Part shown: positions 1 through 10,000 of the stretch, piece by piece
Position numbering within the stretch: the first letter of the stretch is position 1
Layout of the letters: every line of letters begins with the position of its first letter
IMG/VR virus record: IMGVR_UViG_3300010403_000033
Span: 1 to 42,635 of that record
Source of the DNA: a virus
Strand: one strand, 5' to 3'
DNA length: 42,635 nt
Program-made: the position numbers and the translations under genes
The notes under the pieces: model-generated
Told to the model about the DNA's origin: nothing
Database searches by the model: none
The model's input: only the letters and a program-made list of their open reading frames with translations

Positions 1-978
1 GGACCGGCTGTTGCAGATCACACCACAGTCTTTGGCATTCTTACTCAAATAATCACTGATAACATGCTTCACCGCTTTCCGGTCCGCTTTGCCGTAAAGT
101 TTGGAAGCATAAAGGGCCCCGTAATTGCGGACCAATTCGGACGGTTCCCCGTCATTGTAGCTGACCACATCATTGTTCCTATTGGATTGGGCCTTGTTTA
201 AAAAATACTTTTCCCCCACCTTGTAAAGCAGGGCCAACCCGAAAATGTTCGGGGTCAGTTTTACCATGTTACAAATTAAATGATCGTAACTGCATGTTAA
301 TGCGACACAAGGCAAAAAGCCATAAGGGGAAGCAGTTTCCAAACTACCCACCACCCCGGTGAATAGAACATCTTCGTGGGCCTTCCCCCCGGAACAACCA
401 CAACCCTTTGAACTTACCACCTGGACTTTGCCCACCCCCACGGTGGCATCCGTGAATTTTACGGTCACCTTCTTTTGATCGGTGGTATAATTTAAATCAA
501 TGGGTATGATCACCCCGGCTGTCAGGGTCACGTTGTAATCCGTGGTTTCCACTCCATCATCAAATCTCAAAACACGGGGTCCGGTGACGTTGGTTAAAAC
601 CTTCAGACTGGTGATTTTTAGTTGTTGGAACCGGGAATAAAGATTGGATTTGATAATGATCCCGGCATTGGGGGTGTAAGTAGTCAGTAGGGTATTAGAG
701 GAACACATGTCGGCCGCAATTTCTTTCAACCCGTAACCATTGTTCACCAAAAGTTCAATGTCCCCTAAAAATTCACGGGAAGCGGAATTGATCAACTGTT
801 GACCAAAATCTTTCCCCGTCCCGTTGGTTCCTTTGGCCATGGCTGCAAGAATGGTGACGTCCACCCCTTCAATGTCTTCAATCCAAAAAGGTTTGCGTTC
901 GTCAACCGTGCAACCGGTCCGGATCCCAACCAGGGATTCCAGGCATTCAGTTTTATCAATGTCGGATTGTGGAAACAT
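1..978 (-). CDS. Hypothetical phage structural-region protein, 3' truncated
   Basis: The first 326 codons of a protein that runs off the left edge of the window without a stop. It begins MFPQSDIDKTECLESLVGIR and starts 3 bases after the stop of the 57-residue gene. The sequence is mixed alpha/beta, with a cysteine-rich patch (KGCGCSGGK) near residue 195 and more cysteines near the truncated end. I do not recognise the family. Its place directly downstream of the portal and MuF-like genes suggests a virion protein (capsid, scaffold or connector), but this is inference from position only. The start is the only ATG that fits the preceding gene's stop. Confidence 0.75.
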   Translation of the reverse strand, partial: MFPQSDIDKTECLESLVGIRTGCTVDERKPFWIEDIEGVDVTILAAMAKGTNGTGKDFGQQLINSASREFLGDIELLVNNGYGLKEIAADMCSSNTLLTTYTPNAGIIIKSNLYSRFQQLKITSLKVLTNVTGPRVLRFDDGVETTDYNVTLTAGVIIPIDLNYTTDQKKVTVKFTDATVGVGKVQVVSSKGCGCSGGKAHEDVLFTGVVGSLETASPYGFLPCVALTCSYDHLICNMVKLTPNIFGLALLYKVGEKYFLNKAQSNRNNDVVSYNDGEPSELVRNYGALYASKLYGKADRKAVKHVISDYLSKNAKDCGVICNSRS

Positions 979-981
979 AGT

Positions 982-1155
982 TTATTCGGGTTTTTTAGGT
1001 GTAAAAACAAGATCATTTTTTTGCCCCTTCAGTGGCTTATCATGTTTATTTTCTTCCAGGATTTGATTGGGAATGCCGTCCGGGAAGGCTTTGCAACCGG
1101 ATATTTCATCCAGGTGAATGCAGTTAAAACAAATTAAGTTGCTTTGTTCGGTCAT
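982..1155 (-). CDS. Small Cys-containing phage head-region protein (57 aa)
   Basis: A 57-residue protein starting MTEQSNLICFNCIHLDEISG. It has the pattern C-x2-C-x-H followed by GCKAFPDGIPNQI and then KPLKGQKNDLVF. From memory, small proteins of this pattern (CxxC-H ... CxAFPxGIP ... GQxND) often sit beside phage portal and head morphogenesis genes; their function is unknown to me. The start overlaps the stop of the MuF-like gene as ATGA, so the two are probably translationally coupled. Cys and His could bind a metal, but one cluster alone does not make a full zinc site. Confidence 0.8.
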   Translation of the reverse strand: MTEQSNLICFNCIHLDEISGCKAFPDGIPNQILEENKHDKPLKGQKNDLVFTPKKPE

Positions 1156-2885
1156 TTGCCAAAGTATTGATCAATTAAAAGTCCAATTTTTTTTGCATAT
1201 TTGGAAGGGGTGGCCCTCAATTGGTATTCCGTGAAACCTTCACACATTAATTCTGCCACGTTCATGTTCGCATATTGTCCAATAAAAATATCTGCATAAT
1301 CCGCTTTGGCTTTTTTAAATGCCTCCACTTCTTCTGCCGTGGGAATGTTGGTTGCTGAAGGTTTGAATTTAGCAATTTGATCCAGTAAACCTTTCCTTTC
1401 TGCATTATATTCCCGTTTCAATTCTTCCATTGCCTTCCAAAAGTCTTTCACTTTTTGTTCGGCCCCTGGTAAAATAGCATGTTCCGGAATTGAAAGGACG
1501 TGACCAAATTCGTGGACAATGGTTGAAAATTCCAGGTTTTCCGGATCCACCCTGGATGCATGCCGGAAGGGTGCCTGTTCGTCCGTCATGGGGACAATTC
1601 GGGTGTCACTGACTTTATCCCCGAAGTTCATTTTAGCAATTTTTCCGTTGGCTGGCAGACTTGGCCGGAATTCATCATAATAATGATGCACCACCCCGTA
1701 AGTAATCCCCCTATCTGAAACCACGGATTTAAACGTGACATCAATGGGCTTCGGCCCACCCTTGGCCGCTTCCAGTAAGTTGAATTTATTCATCAGTTCA
1801 TTCAACTTGGCATTGATCCTATTCATCCGGGCCGTGTCAATGTCGGAAGAAACGGACACGTTGCCAATGTTCAAACCCGTGTAATTCGTGAACATGTCTT
1901 TGACCACCTGTTTGGCTTCGTCCTTACTCTTTGCCACTTTATAAAAGGACTTGGCTGCCGCTTGTTGGGCCGTTGGTTGTGGTTTCGGTTCCGCTTTCTT
2001 CTTCGGCTCCTTCTTTGGTTTGGGTTCTTCCTTGGGTTTCACAATCACCGGGGTAAAATCATGACGACACCCCCAATGCAGTTTATTAATCGGAAGATTA
2101 ATAACCGTGGTCCCTTCAATCAACTTGGCCTTCTTGTTATTTCTCGCTATGTCCAACACCTGGTTCCATTCGGTAAAACTTAAATACCCACCGGGGTCAT
2201 GGGCATGCTCAATGGCATAAATGCATTGTTGGGAAGACGTTTCAATTAAAGATCCACTGATAATGTAACCCGTAAACTTAAAGTCTTTGTTCAACTGTTG
2301 GTTGATCATGCCCGTGTAACTGTCCACGGCTTGTTGGGCTGTTTGGTTTAAATACTGGTGAAGCTTGCCACTTTGATCTTCGCCCCCAAGGATATAATTC
2401 TGTAAATATTGCCGGATGTCTTTCATGTTGGCCCCGGCCAGTAGGTTCCTAAAAATCCCGTCCCTCAATGGTGCCGCAAAATTCGGGTTCAGGCCATTGT
2501 CCGTGTATTGATTGATAATTTCCTCCACCACGGTTTTTTGGACGTTCTTCACCCCGGCCGTGTTAATATCAAAATTGTTGAAACTGCCGTGGAACTTTTT
2601 GTTGTTTTCCTGGATGGTGTCCAGGTCCCCAAGGAATCCGGAAACCTTGGATTCATAGCCTTTAGCCTTGTTGACAATATCCACCACCACCTGGACAAAA
2701 TCATTCATTTGACTGGTCAAATCATCGGTGACGTTGACGGTCCCCCGTTTGATGTCCAGGTTATCGACTAACCAATCAAAAGAATTTTCAAAAACTTCTT
2801 TTTCTATTGGGGAAAGGTTGGACCAGTTGGCCAGGGCTTCATCTTTGATCCGGTTCAAGTTGGCAATATATTCCGCTATACTCAT
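1152..2885 (-). CDS. MuF-like head morphogenesis protein fused to zinc metallopeptidase domain
   Basis: A 577-residue protein. The N-terminal ~280 residues look like a phage Mu gpF / SPP1 gp7-type minor head protein, ending in the typical HWGCRHDF motif (270-277) after a helical region. A Lys/Pro/Glu-rich linker (about 281-310) leads to a C-terminal domain with HEFGH at 458-462, a zincin HExxH motif, and Glu545/Glu549 as possible third ligands in AELMCEGFTEY. MuF proteins sit at the portal inside the head, and some carry C-terminal effector domains injected with DNA. The domain could process head proteins or act in the host cell; the sequence does not decide. It overlaps the portal-like gene upstream and the 57-residue gene downstream by ATGA. 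Confidence 0.85.
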   Translation of the reverse strand: MSIAEYIANLNRIKDEALANWSNLSPIEKEVFENSFDWLVDNLDIKRGTVNVTDDLTSQMNDFVQVVVDIVNKAKGYESKVSGFLGDLDTIQENNKKFHGSFNNFDINTAGVKNVQKTVVEEIINQYTDNGLNPNFAAPLRDGIFRNLLAGANMKDIRQYLQNYILGGEDQSGKLHQYLNQTAQQAVDSYTGMINQQLNKDFKFTGYIISGSLIETSSQQCIYAIEHAHDPGGYLSFTEWNQVLDIARNNKKAKLIEGTTVINLPINKLHWGCRHDFTPVIVKPKEEPKPKKEPKKKAEPKPQPTAQQAAAKSFYKVAKSKDEAKQVVKDMFTNYTGLNIGNVSVSSDIDTARMNRINAKLNELMNKFNLLEAAKGGPKPIDVTFKSVVSDRGITYGVVHHYYDEFRPSLPANGKIAKMNFGDKVSDTRIVPMTDEQAPFRHASRVDPENLEFSTIVHEFGHVLSIPEHAILPGAEQKVKDFWKAMEELKREYNAERKGLLDQIAKFKPSATNIPTAEEVEAFKKAKADYADIFIGQYANMNVAELMCEGFTEYQLRATPSKYAKKIGLLIDQYFGK

Positions 2886-4675
2886 CCGGCACCTTGAAGA
2901 AGTTTAGTTTTTAAGTCCAGGGGTTGTTCGGGGACCATGGTTTTCAATTGCTCGTTCAACTTGGCAATGATTGCACCCGTTTCTTGGGCGAATAATAACG
3001 GGTCTTCAAAATACATTTTCTGAAGCAAAGGAAAACTGAAGACATGGGAAACCAGTTGTTCCGGTGTTATGGCCCCACCCATTTTATAAGCTGTGATTTC
3101 TTGGGTGTTGAAGTAAAGCAGGGGATCCACAATTTTTAAGACATCCAGGAACTTCCTAATGGGTGAATTCTGTGACAGGAATTTTTGAACAAAGCTTTCC
3201 ACCTGTTGGGCCTTCAGCATGACCGGAACCGGTGAAGACAAAATATCTTTCAACCCGGCAAAGGCTTCATCTTCCTGAAGGATGGCAAAGCTGTAAGGAA
3301 TTTCAATTGTGACCTGTTCGGGATTGGAATAAAAATAATTTTCCCAAGACTGAAGGACGAATTTGATTTTGGAATAATACACTTTGGCAATCCTGGACAG
3401 GAAACTATAAAGATCGTCACGGTCAATTTCCTTGCTGTCGGCACTTTCTACATTCCCTGTTTGGACTTTTTGTTGCACGTACACGGCCCGTTCTGCCATT
3501 TCTAAATAATGCCTCCATTCGGCTTTGGAATAGTCCAGAATGGACGTGTCCGGGGTGTAGAATTGGACGTGTGGGACATCCAAAATTTTGTCGTCCCCTT
3601 CCATCCCTTGGGGGTCAAATCGTTTGATGTATGATTTATACGGTGTTTGGGGTGCAAATTGACCCGTGCCCCCACACTTTTTGCACGGTTGTTTGCCATC
3701 CGGCCACATGGTGGAAATGTCGCAATCCACCCACCCGTCTTTGCAAAGGGGATCATCACACGGGGAAAAGATTTCTGACATCCGGGGAAAAGAAAACGTA
3801 AAGTTGACGGCAGTATGTTGGCTGTGTTGTAAGAGGGCCAAATTCCCAAAGGCCACAAAGGGATTCATGAAGGATTTATTCACTCCCTTGGAAGACTGTT
3901 CCCCACCCACATCCGTGACCGGGATCGGTCCGGTAAAAGGATAAAAATCCACCTGGTATTTATTAGAGGAATTGGCCAGTTGTTCAATCCGGTAAAACCC
4001 GACTTCAGCCAGGAACACATGATAAACGGGCCGTTTGATTTTAGTGGTGATCTTGGGGGTAAAAGTATTTTCCGTGACCGTCTTGAAGTTCATCCGGCCC
4101 AAGGTTTGGTCAAAGAATTTTTCATGATGCACCCGGATTTCTTCAATGTCAAAATCCACGTCACTTTCTTTGACGGAAATAAAAATGACCGCTTCCTTGT
4201 CATGTCTTAAAAGTTGATCCGAACAGACAAAACAAAGACGGTCGTAACCTTCGGCAACATATTCCGGGGGATAAACTGCTATCCGTGCATTGGCATCTTC
4301 CTTCAGGGCCCACGTGGTCCATTCATCCAGGAACCACTGAAAAAAATTATCCCCTTCAAACAGTTGGTTGGCTTGGTCCGTGGATTTATCGGAAGCTTCA
4401 AATGAGTAGGAAGTATTTTTGAAAATTCGATTGATGTTATTTACACCCCGCCCAAATGAAGCTTCCGTTATACTTTCAAAAGCTAAAATTCTATGATCCT
4501 TTGATTCTGCCGCTTCGTTAGGAAACAGACGGTCCAGTTTAAAAAAGATTTGGCCCTGACTATGCACCTGGATGGCTTCAGCATTCTTTTTGAAAAGTTT
4601 CTTTTGCCATTCCGGAAGCTTTTGTTTCAACACAAAGGCCACAAGTTCTTCATCAGTTTTAAACTGTAAAGCCAT
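2882..4675 (-). CDS. Probable portal protein with internal zinc-type cluster
   Basis: A 597-residue acidic and aromatic protein of portal size, encoded directly before the MuF-like gene, with a 4-base ATGA overlap. The portal call rests mainly on this gene pair and length; no single diagnostic motif is visible. Residues 306-337 hold Cys306, Cys311, Cys318, Cys331 and Cys334, ending in CKKCGGTGQF, which resembles one half of a DnaJ-type zinc ribbon. The C-terminal part (from about 480) is helical and could be the crown or stem region. The leader AACTAAGTTTGTGAAATG resembles the one before the tape measure gene. An alternative is another large head-neck protein. Confidence 0.7.
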   Translation of the reverse strand: MALQFKTDEELVAFVLKQKLPEWQKKLFKKNAEAIQVHSQGQIFFKLDRLFPNEAAESKDHRILAFESITEASFGRGVNNINRIFKNTSYSFEASDKSTDQANQLFEGDNFFQWFLDEWTTWALKEDANARIAVYPPEYVAEGYDRLCFVCSDQLLRHDKEAVIFISVKESDVDFDIEEIRVHHEKFFDQTLGRMNFKTVTENTFTPKITTKIKRPVYHVFLAEVGFYRIEQLANSSNKYQVDFYPFTGPIPVTDVGGEQSSKGVNKSFMNPFVAFGNLALLQHSQHTAVNFTFSFPRMSEIFSPCDDPLCKDGWVDCDISTMWPDGKQPCKKCGGTGQFAPQTPYKSYIKRFDPQGMEGDDKILDVPHVQFYTPDTSILDYSKAEWRHYLEMAERAVYVQQKVQTGNVESADSKEIDRDDLYSFLSRIAKVYYSKIKFVLQSWENYFYSNPEQVTIEIPYSFAILQEDEAFAGLKDILSSPVPVMLKAQQVESFVQKFLSQNSPIRKFLDVLKIVDPLLYFNTQEITAYKMGGAITPEQLVSHVFSFPLLQKMYFEDPLLFAQETGAIIAKLNEQLKTMVPEQPLDLKTKLLQGAG

Positions 4676-4702
4676 TTCACAAACTTAGTTTTTGAACGTT
4701 TA

Positions 4703-5341
4703 TTAGGAAAGTTTCGGAAGCACGGCACCAAGACCCGGAACATCCACTGTGCAAGGAAATCCAAGTTCTTTCCATGAAAGTTCAAATTCGGCCAGTTGTA
4801 TTTCTTCAAAGTTGTCTGGAACTGTCCAGTTGAAATCCGAAGTATTAAACGTTCCGATTGGTAAAACCACTTCGTCCCCGTCACACATACGAGCAACGAC
4901 CAGGTATTTGTCGGAATGCAGAATTAATTCGTTCATTTTTCCGCAAGTTGTACGTGCTGAAGTCTTGTCAAAACATTTGATCCCAAACTTCAGGGCCCAC
5001 GTAATGGATGTCAACTGTGGCGTCCGGCAAGAAGCTGTTCTTTCCGTCTTCACGTCCTTACGGGCAATAGAACCCAAACCAGGACCGGAACGGCCAAGAC
5101 CACTGTTCACGGATCCGGAACCCACGTTGTCCAACAGTGTTTGCCACCAAGATGGATCAATTACATTGGCTTCCGTGAAGGTTTCGGTACACGGAATAAA
5201 ATAAAGTTCGTTAATACCACCTTGCGCCAATTCACAAGAACAGGTGTCAACAGATTGGGGGAAATCGGGAACACCACATTCCCCAATTACGCATGCAGGG
5301 CCCGTCAAAAAGGGCATGTAAAACTTTTGAAACAGTTTCAT
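4703..5341 (-). CDS. Cys-rich structural protein, likely abundant (212 aa)
   Basis: Starts MKLFQKFYMPFLTGPACVIG, 212 residues with about ten cysteines and no transmembrane segment. The reading frame stays open upstream to 5503, but that extension overlaps the previous gene and a promoter, so I place the start at 5341. I do not recognise the family with certainty. A beta-rich second half and its own strong promoter (5440-5470), the only well-spaced one in the late region, suggest a product needed in many copies, such as a tail tube or coat protein. It lies between tail genes and the portal-like gene, 27 bases from the latter. Confidence 0.75.
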   Translation of the reverse strand: MKLFQKFYMPFLTGPACVIGECGVPDFPQSVDTCSCELAQGGINELYFIPCTETFTEANVIDPSWWQTLLDNVGSGSVNSGLGRSGPGLGSIARKDVKTERTASCRTPQLTSITWALKFGIKCFDKTSARTTCGKMNELILHSDKYLVVARMCDGDEVVLPIGTFNTSDFNWTVPDNFEEIQLAEFELSWKELGFPCTVDVPGLGAVLPKLS

Positions 5342-5439
5342 GTTTAAAGAATTTTTGTTTTTTGAAAGTAGATTTTGAGAAATGAAATCCGTTATTGATC
5401 CAAACGGAAGAAGGCAACAGTGGAATGAATAAGTCAGGT

Positions 5440-5470
5440 CAAAAATAATATTTTCTTTCTTTAATCCAAA
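5440..5470 (-). promoter_or_regulatory. Bacteroidota-type promoter
   Basis: On the minus strand the sequence reads TTTG (5470-5467), 19 bases, then TATTTTTG (5447-5440). This matches the Bacteroidetes primary sigma factor consensus, TTTG at -33 and TAnnTTTG at -7. It starts just inside the end of the 521-residue gene and points at the 212-residue structural gene, leaving an untranslated leader of roughly 90 bases. Confidence 0.7.
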
Positions 5471-5471
5471 T

Positions 5472-7037
5472 CTAACATGGTCCACCCGTGGCAGAATTAC
5501 CATGACAACCAGGTTGCCAAATGTTCACCACCACCCCATTCACGTCCACAACTCCAAGACTTAAAGAATTGGATCCCGTTCCAATGGGGTTGTCCACCAC
5601 TGCATTCGTTGTCACAATGGAAACACCCGTTCCATCAATTGTTATAACGTCTTCCAGGACTAAACTAAAACCGTGGCCAAGGGTGTCCGGGTAACATCCG
5701 GATGCCGTGTCTTGCGTTAACAAAACTCCGTCCGGTGTATTTAATTGCAATCTTGCTTTCACAAAACTGCCCGTTAAATTCTTGGTCATGAATCCGGAAT
5801 AAACCGCCCGGACTGTAACCAGGTCACCAGGGGCCCCCGTGATTTCAAACTGACTGAAGATCCCGGAACAAACCGTTTGGGCCACACTTTCCGTGACCGG
5901 TTCCCCTGTTGTCCAGGGAACAAGGCTGCCGGTGATTCCACCCCCGCAATCTGAAAAAATGAATCCTTCATATTGATCCCCTTCAACCCCACCCACGGGA
6001 AAACAGAAAGGTGACGTGGTAATTCCCGTGTCTGCCGTGGTGTAGGCCCCAAGGGATCCATTGAGTCTGTATTGGATAGTGTAACCGTTGGCAGGTGCCG
6101 GATCACATGTATTGAAGTCCACACAAACTGTGTTGCCTTCACCAAATTCCACCGTGGCTTCGTTCACGGTCGGATTGCAACAAGTTTCCGCCCCTCCATC
6201 TTCCCCGCCAATGACCACCGTGCAAGGATCTTCTTCACAACTGAAGGATTGAAATTGTTTTTCTTGCAGTAAAACATTGGGCTTCCAACAACGGGTGCAA
6301 TCGTCTGCATTTTCATAAGACGTTTCTGATAATAAATATTTCTTCGGGGTTTCGGTTCCAATAAACACTTCCCCTCTTTTAAATACTGCATCCACGTGTT
6401 TTAAATACCATTCCGGGACAAATTCCCCGGTAAATAAATAAAGATCCACGGATTCCGTCCGGAATGTCCGGGTCCGTCCTTGCTTAAAATCATTCTTGAT
6501 TCCATTCAACGCAACTTCCACCGACCGCATGAAAAATTTGTGTTCATAAACAAGGGTGGCGTCCCCAATCGTTCCCCCCTGGCTTTGGCCAAAATAAATC
6601 CCTTCCCGGTCAAAGCTTATTAGTGGATCTAAATTCCCGTAACAAGATTTCACCAGGGTCATGCCATCTTCACACGTGCCCGCAAAACAATATTCTTCCG
6701 AAAACCAAATGGTGGATCCAATGGTGATTGCAATCACAAAACATTGCGCTGCCGTGGCTTCATTAAAACCATTAAAGACGGCATACCACTTGCCATCCGG
6801 ATCCTGGCCAACTACATAAGAAACGGGTGTTAAAAATTCAATCGTTCCCACGGCTCCACATGTATAAACCAAATCAAGGGCTGCCGTGTCGGCTCCAACT
6901 TCGTCCCCAAAGTCAATGTATAATTGCACGTCTGCCAGGGAAGTGATAGGGATTTTATAATTCCGTTGCCTGGCCTGACAATTGGAAATAAAAAGTGGGT
7001 AGTCTAAAGACGTGCCACTGCCGGGGATCATTTTCAT
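5472..7037 (-). CDS. Tail-associated protein with FN3-like domain (521 aa)
   Basis: A 521-residue protein starting MKMIPGSGTSLDYPLFISNC, rich in cysteines and beta-type sequence. Residues ~295-385 look like a fibronectin-III-like domain, with CDPAPANGYTIQYRLNG at 311-327. Nearly the same sequence occurs in the neighbouring tailspike at 824-837. A last beta domain ends in WQPGCHGNSATGGPC. It lies between the tailspike and the 212-residue structural gene, so it is probably a distal tail or baseplate component, perhaps involved in attaching the spike. No enzymatic motif was seen. The exact role is not known from sequence. Confidence 0.75.
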   Translation of the reverse strand: MKMIPGSGTSLDYPLFISNCQARQRNYKIPITSLADVQLYIDFGDEVGADTAALDLVYTCGAVGTIEFLTPVSYVVGQDPDGKWYAVFNGFNEATAAQCFVIAITIGSTIWFSEEYCFAGTCEDGMTLVKSCYGNLDPLISFDREGIYFGQSQGGTIGDATLVYEHKFFMRSVEVALNGIKNDFKQGRTRTFRTESVDLYLFTGEFVPEWYLKHVDAVFKRGEVFIGTETPKKYLLSETSYENADDCTRCWKPNVLLQEKQFQSFSCEEDPCTVVIGGEDGGAETCCNPTVNEATVEFGEGNTVCVDFNTCDPAPANGYTIQYRLNGSLGAYTTADTGITTSPFCFPVGGVEGDQYEGFIFSDCGGGITGSLVPWTTGEPVTESVAQTVCSGIFSQFEITGAPGDLVTVRAVYSGFMTKNLTGSFVKARLQLNTPDGVLLTQDTASGCYPDTLGHGFSLVLEDVITIDGTGVSIVTTNAVVDNPIGTGSNSLSLGVVDVNGVVVNIWQPGCHGNSATGGPC

Positions 7038-7056
7038 GGTTGTAAAATAAAAATTT

Positions 7057-10000
7057 TTAATCGGTTGTCACTGTCCACCCCTTGGAAACTAAGTTAGCGG
7101 CTGCCGTGGCCCCTGCCCCGGTGGGTGTTGCTGCCGGGGTTTGTTGTAAACTCACACTTCCATTCAATAAACCATTCCCGTCCAATCCCACCAGTATTGC
7201 ATTCACTTGGGAAACGGAAAGGGCATTGTTATACATGCTGACCTGAAGCAAGACAGAAAAATTAATGGTGTCATAAGTCAACCCCGTTGGATTATTAGTT
7301 AAAACAAGATTGGTCATTGCTGGCAGGTTCCCACCCACTCCCTGAATGCTTGTTAAAACGGGGTTGTTTGAAAAATTCAACAAACCGTTCACTGTTGACG
7401 GAACCCCGGTCACGGAAGTCACAAGTGGGAATGCATTCATCCCAAACGTGTCCACGTTTGCATTCATTCCAGAAAGATCCACGGTTGTCATGGTGGAATC
7501 TGGATGTCCTGTCATTCCTATATTAACCACGGCTGCGCCCGGTGGTGGTAAGACAGTGGCCACATCCATGACCCCGGTCAACGTACAAGAAAAAAAGAAA
7601 TTTGTTAAGGTAGTTGTCCAAAAAGTTGTTTGATGATAAATTTCCCCGACAATTACATCATTGTATGCAAATATGCCCAAGTTTTCACTGAAATAAATAA
7701 CGGAAGTAAACGTGTCACCTTCGCCACCGCCCAAGGTTGTGTAATCATGAAAAAAGGTCAACGTTAAAAAGGAACCCAAAGTAAAAGGTTCCAGGGGTGA
7801 ACCGTCACCCCAATCAATGAACCCGTCATGGTCGGCACCATCAAAGGAACCGATAAATAATTGACGGACGGGTTCCGGTCCCAAAGTGGCCGTTTGCGTA
7901 ATCGTATAAATAAAAGCGGAAAGATCCGTGGAACTTATCGTTGTATCTATATCAATCGTTGCACAATCATTTGCGACCGTGAAATGAACGGTCACGTCTG
8001 TCCCTTCTTCGGGGTCACCGGTGAAATGCAGGGAAAACGTCCCGTCCAGGTTGTCCACAATGTCAATCGTTAACCAGGCAGGGACATCAATGGCCGTATA
8101 AATCAAAGGGGGTGTGGGTGTGCCTGGAAGATCAATTGTAAAATCATAAGGGGTCCCCACGGTGGCATCCGGCAACGTCACGTCAACGGGATCCGTCACG
8201 GGGGTGCAAATGCAATCTGAATTTAGGGACCGGGCTTCAAAGACCGTTCCCGTGGGATAGGAAAGACCGGTGATCACTGCCGGGGTGTCCGTAAACAGTC
8301 CGGCAGAAATCCAGTCTGGATCCCCAAAGACCCGGTATTGAATTTCAAACCCGTCCTCTGGTGCCGGGTCACAAAGGGTGAAGGCAATCGAAAGTCCAGT
8401 GATCGTTCCCGGAACCGGTGGGGGTGGGGGATCACCAGGGGGGGGTAAAGGATCCCCGGTTTCAAAGGCCCCCATGTCAGGGGCCAGTCCGTTAAAAGGT
8501 AACCCCACGTCCAGGGTCCCGGCATCAATTAAGTCACTGCCATCAATTAAATGGGCAAAGCTGACCAGGGGCAAACTTCCATCTGCATTCCTGGCCCCCT
8601 GTAATTCCGTTAATGGTGAAAGGGCAATGAAATCACCGGCATCAATAGTGACCGCCCCGTTCCATGAATTGTTGGCTTGCACCCAATATTGGGATTCGGA
8701 TGGAATGGGCCCTGCAATGATGGAACTGCCATAAGAGGCATTATTTTTAAAAATGTGGTGAATCTGCCGTTCCGGATAATAGGCAAATTTGAAGTCACTT
8801 AAACCGTTATTGATGGATGAATTATTGTAAAGCTGTGCCAGGAAAACCCCATTATTTTGGTCAAACCCGTTGGCTTTGTTTCCGGCTGCAAGACAACGGG
8901 TCACAAACCTGGTGACAACCGTGGTGCTGGCATTTTCACTCCCGTCCGTTGAAACTGTGCCGCCCATTTTAAACCCATTGCCATCCCCCAAGGAATCCCC
9001 ACCGGCATTGAATCCATTGTGGAAGGACCAACACCCATTATAATAAATGGATCCAATGGTTCTAATGCAATCCCAACCATCATCGGCACAATTCCAGGCC
9101 CGGCAGTAATTATAAACCGTATTGGTGGCCGTGTTGCCGTGTCCCGTCCTTGAAAAACCGTCACTGTTGTTGTGTGGCCCTGTTGGTGCCCCGGTAAAGG
9201 GATCATCCAGGTCATGGGAATCACAATTATTTAAAGTGTGGTTATTTACGTTGTCCAACCTGAAACCGGTCATGGAAAAAGAAGCTTCACAAATGTTGCA
9301 CGTCACGTTCGTTTTTGAAGTGTTGGCATCAATCCACCAACAGGCTGCATAAGTTCCCGACCCGCCCCCCACTTCTTGGGCCGGTCCGACTACTGAAATT
9401 CGCCAAAAGTCAATATAGCTGCAATCCAGGGTGTGGATCCCAATTCCCCCACTGGTCCGGGCCACATTCAAACAATTATAAATCACATAACCCCCACCCA
9501 CAAAGTCCGGGGGATAGCCTTGAATCGTTATGTGGGCTGAAGACGTGCCACTTTTGTTGTTGATCAAAACATTGTTGGTCCCGGCAAAAAGAGGGGCATA
9601 ACTGTCATAAGTCCCCGCCCGGATGTTCACCGTGTCCCCTGGTAAAAGATTAATCCCGTTGATTTTTTCAATATGCAACCAGGGATCGGAAATTGAAAGT
9701 CCCGTGTTGGAATCATCCCCGTCCGTGGCAATCCAGTAAGTGTTCCCCGTGGCCAAATACTCCCATGGACCAATATCGGGAACACTAACCACCCCATTGC
9801 CCCCGGCATCCGTGGTCCGGAAGGATGTCGTCCCGTTATTCACAACCGGGGAACCACTGGTTGGCATGTAGTCGTCCAGTTCGGTCAGGGTTGTACTTCC
9901 ATTCGTGAACAAGGGTGTTCCAGCAATAGAATTGAGATCGTGACCGGTGGTTTGCCAGTTGGCAAGTGTGGAATAACCGGCAGGATCCAGGACCAAGGCC

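Noticed and set aside
799-1137. Plus-strand open frame of 112 codons near the left edge
   Set aside because: It is antisense to three well-packed minus-strand genes with ATGA or near-contiguous junctions; no leader or family signal.
5342-5503. N-terminal extension of the 212-residue structural protein to a start at 5503
   Set aside because: It overlaps the end of the previous gene, covers a strong promoter, and its sequence is unlike a structural protein; MKLFQKF at 5341 is the better start.
8400-8460. G/C-rich tract as a regulatory element
   Set aside because: It encodes the proline-rich hinge of the tailspike (PLPPPGDPPPPPVP) and needs no other explanation.
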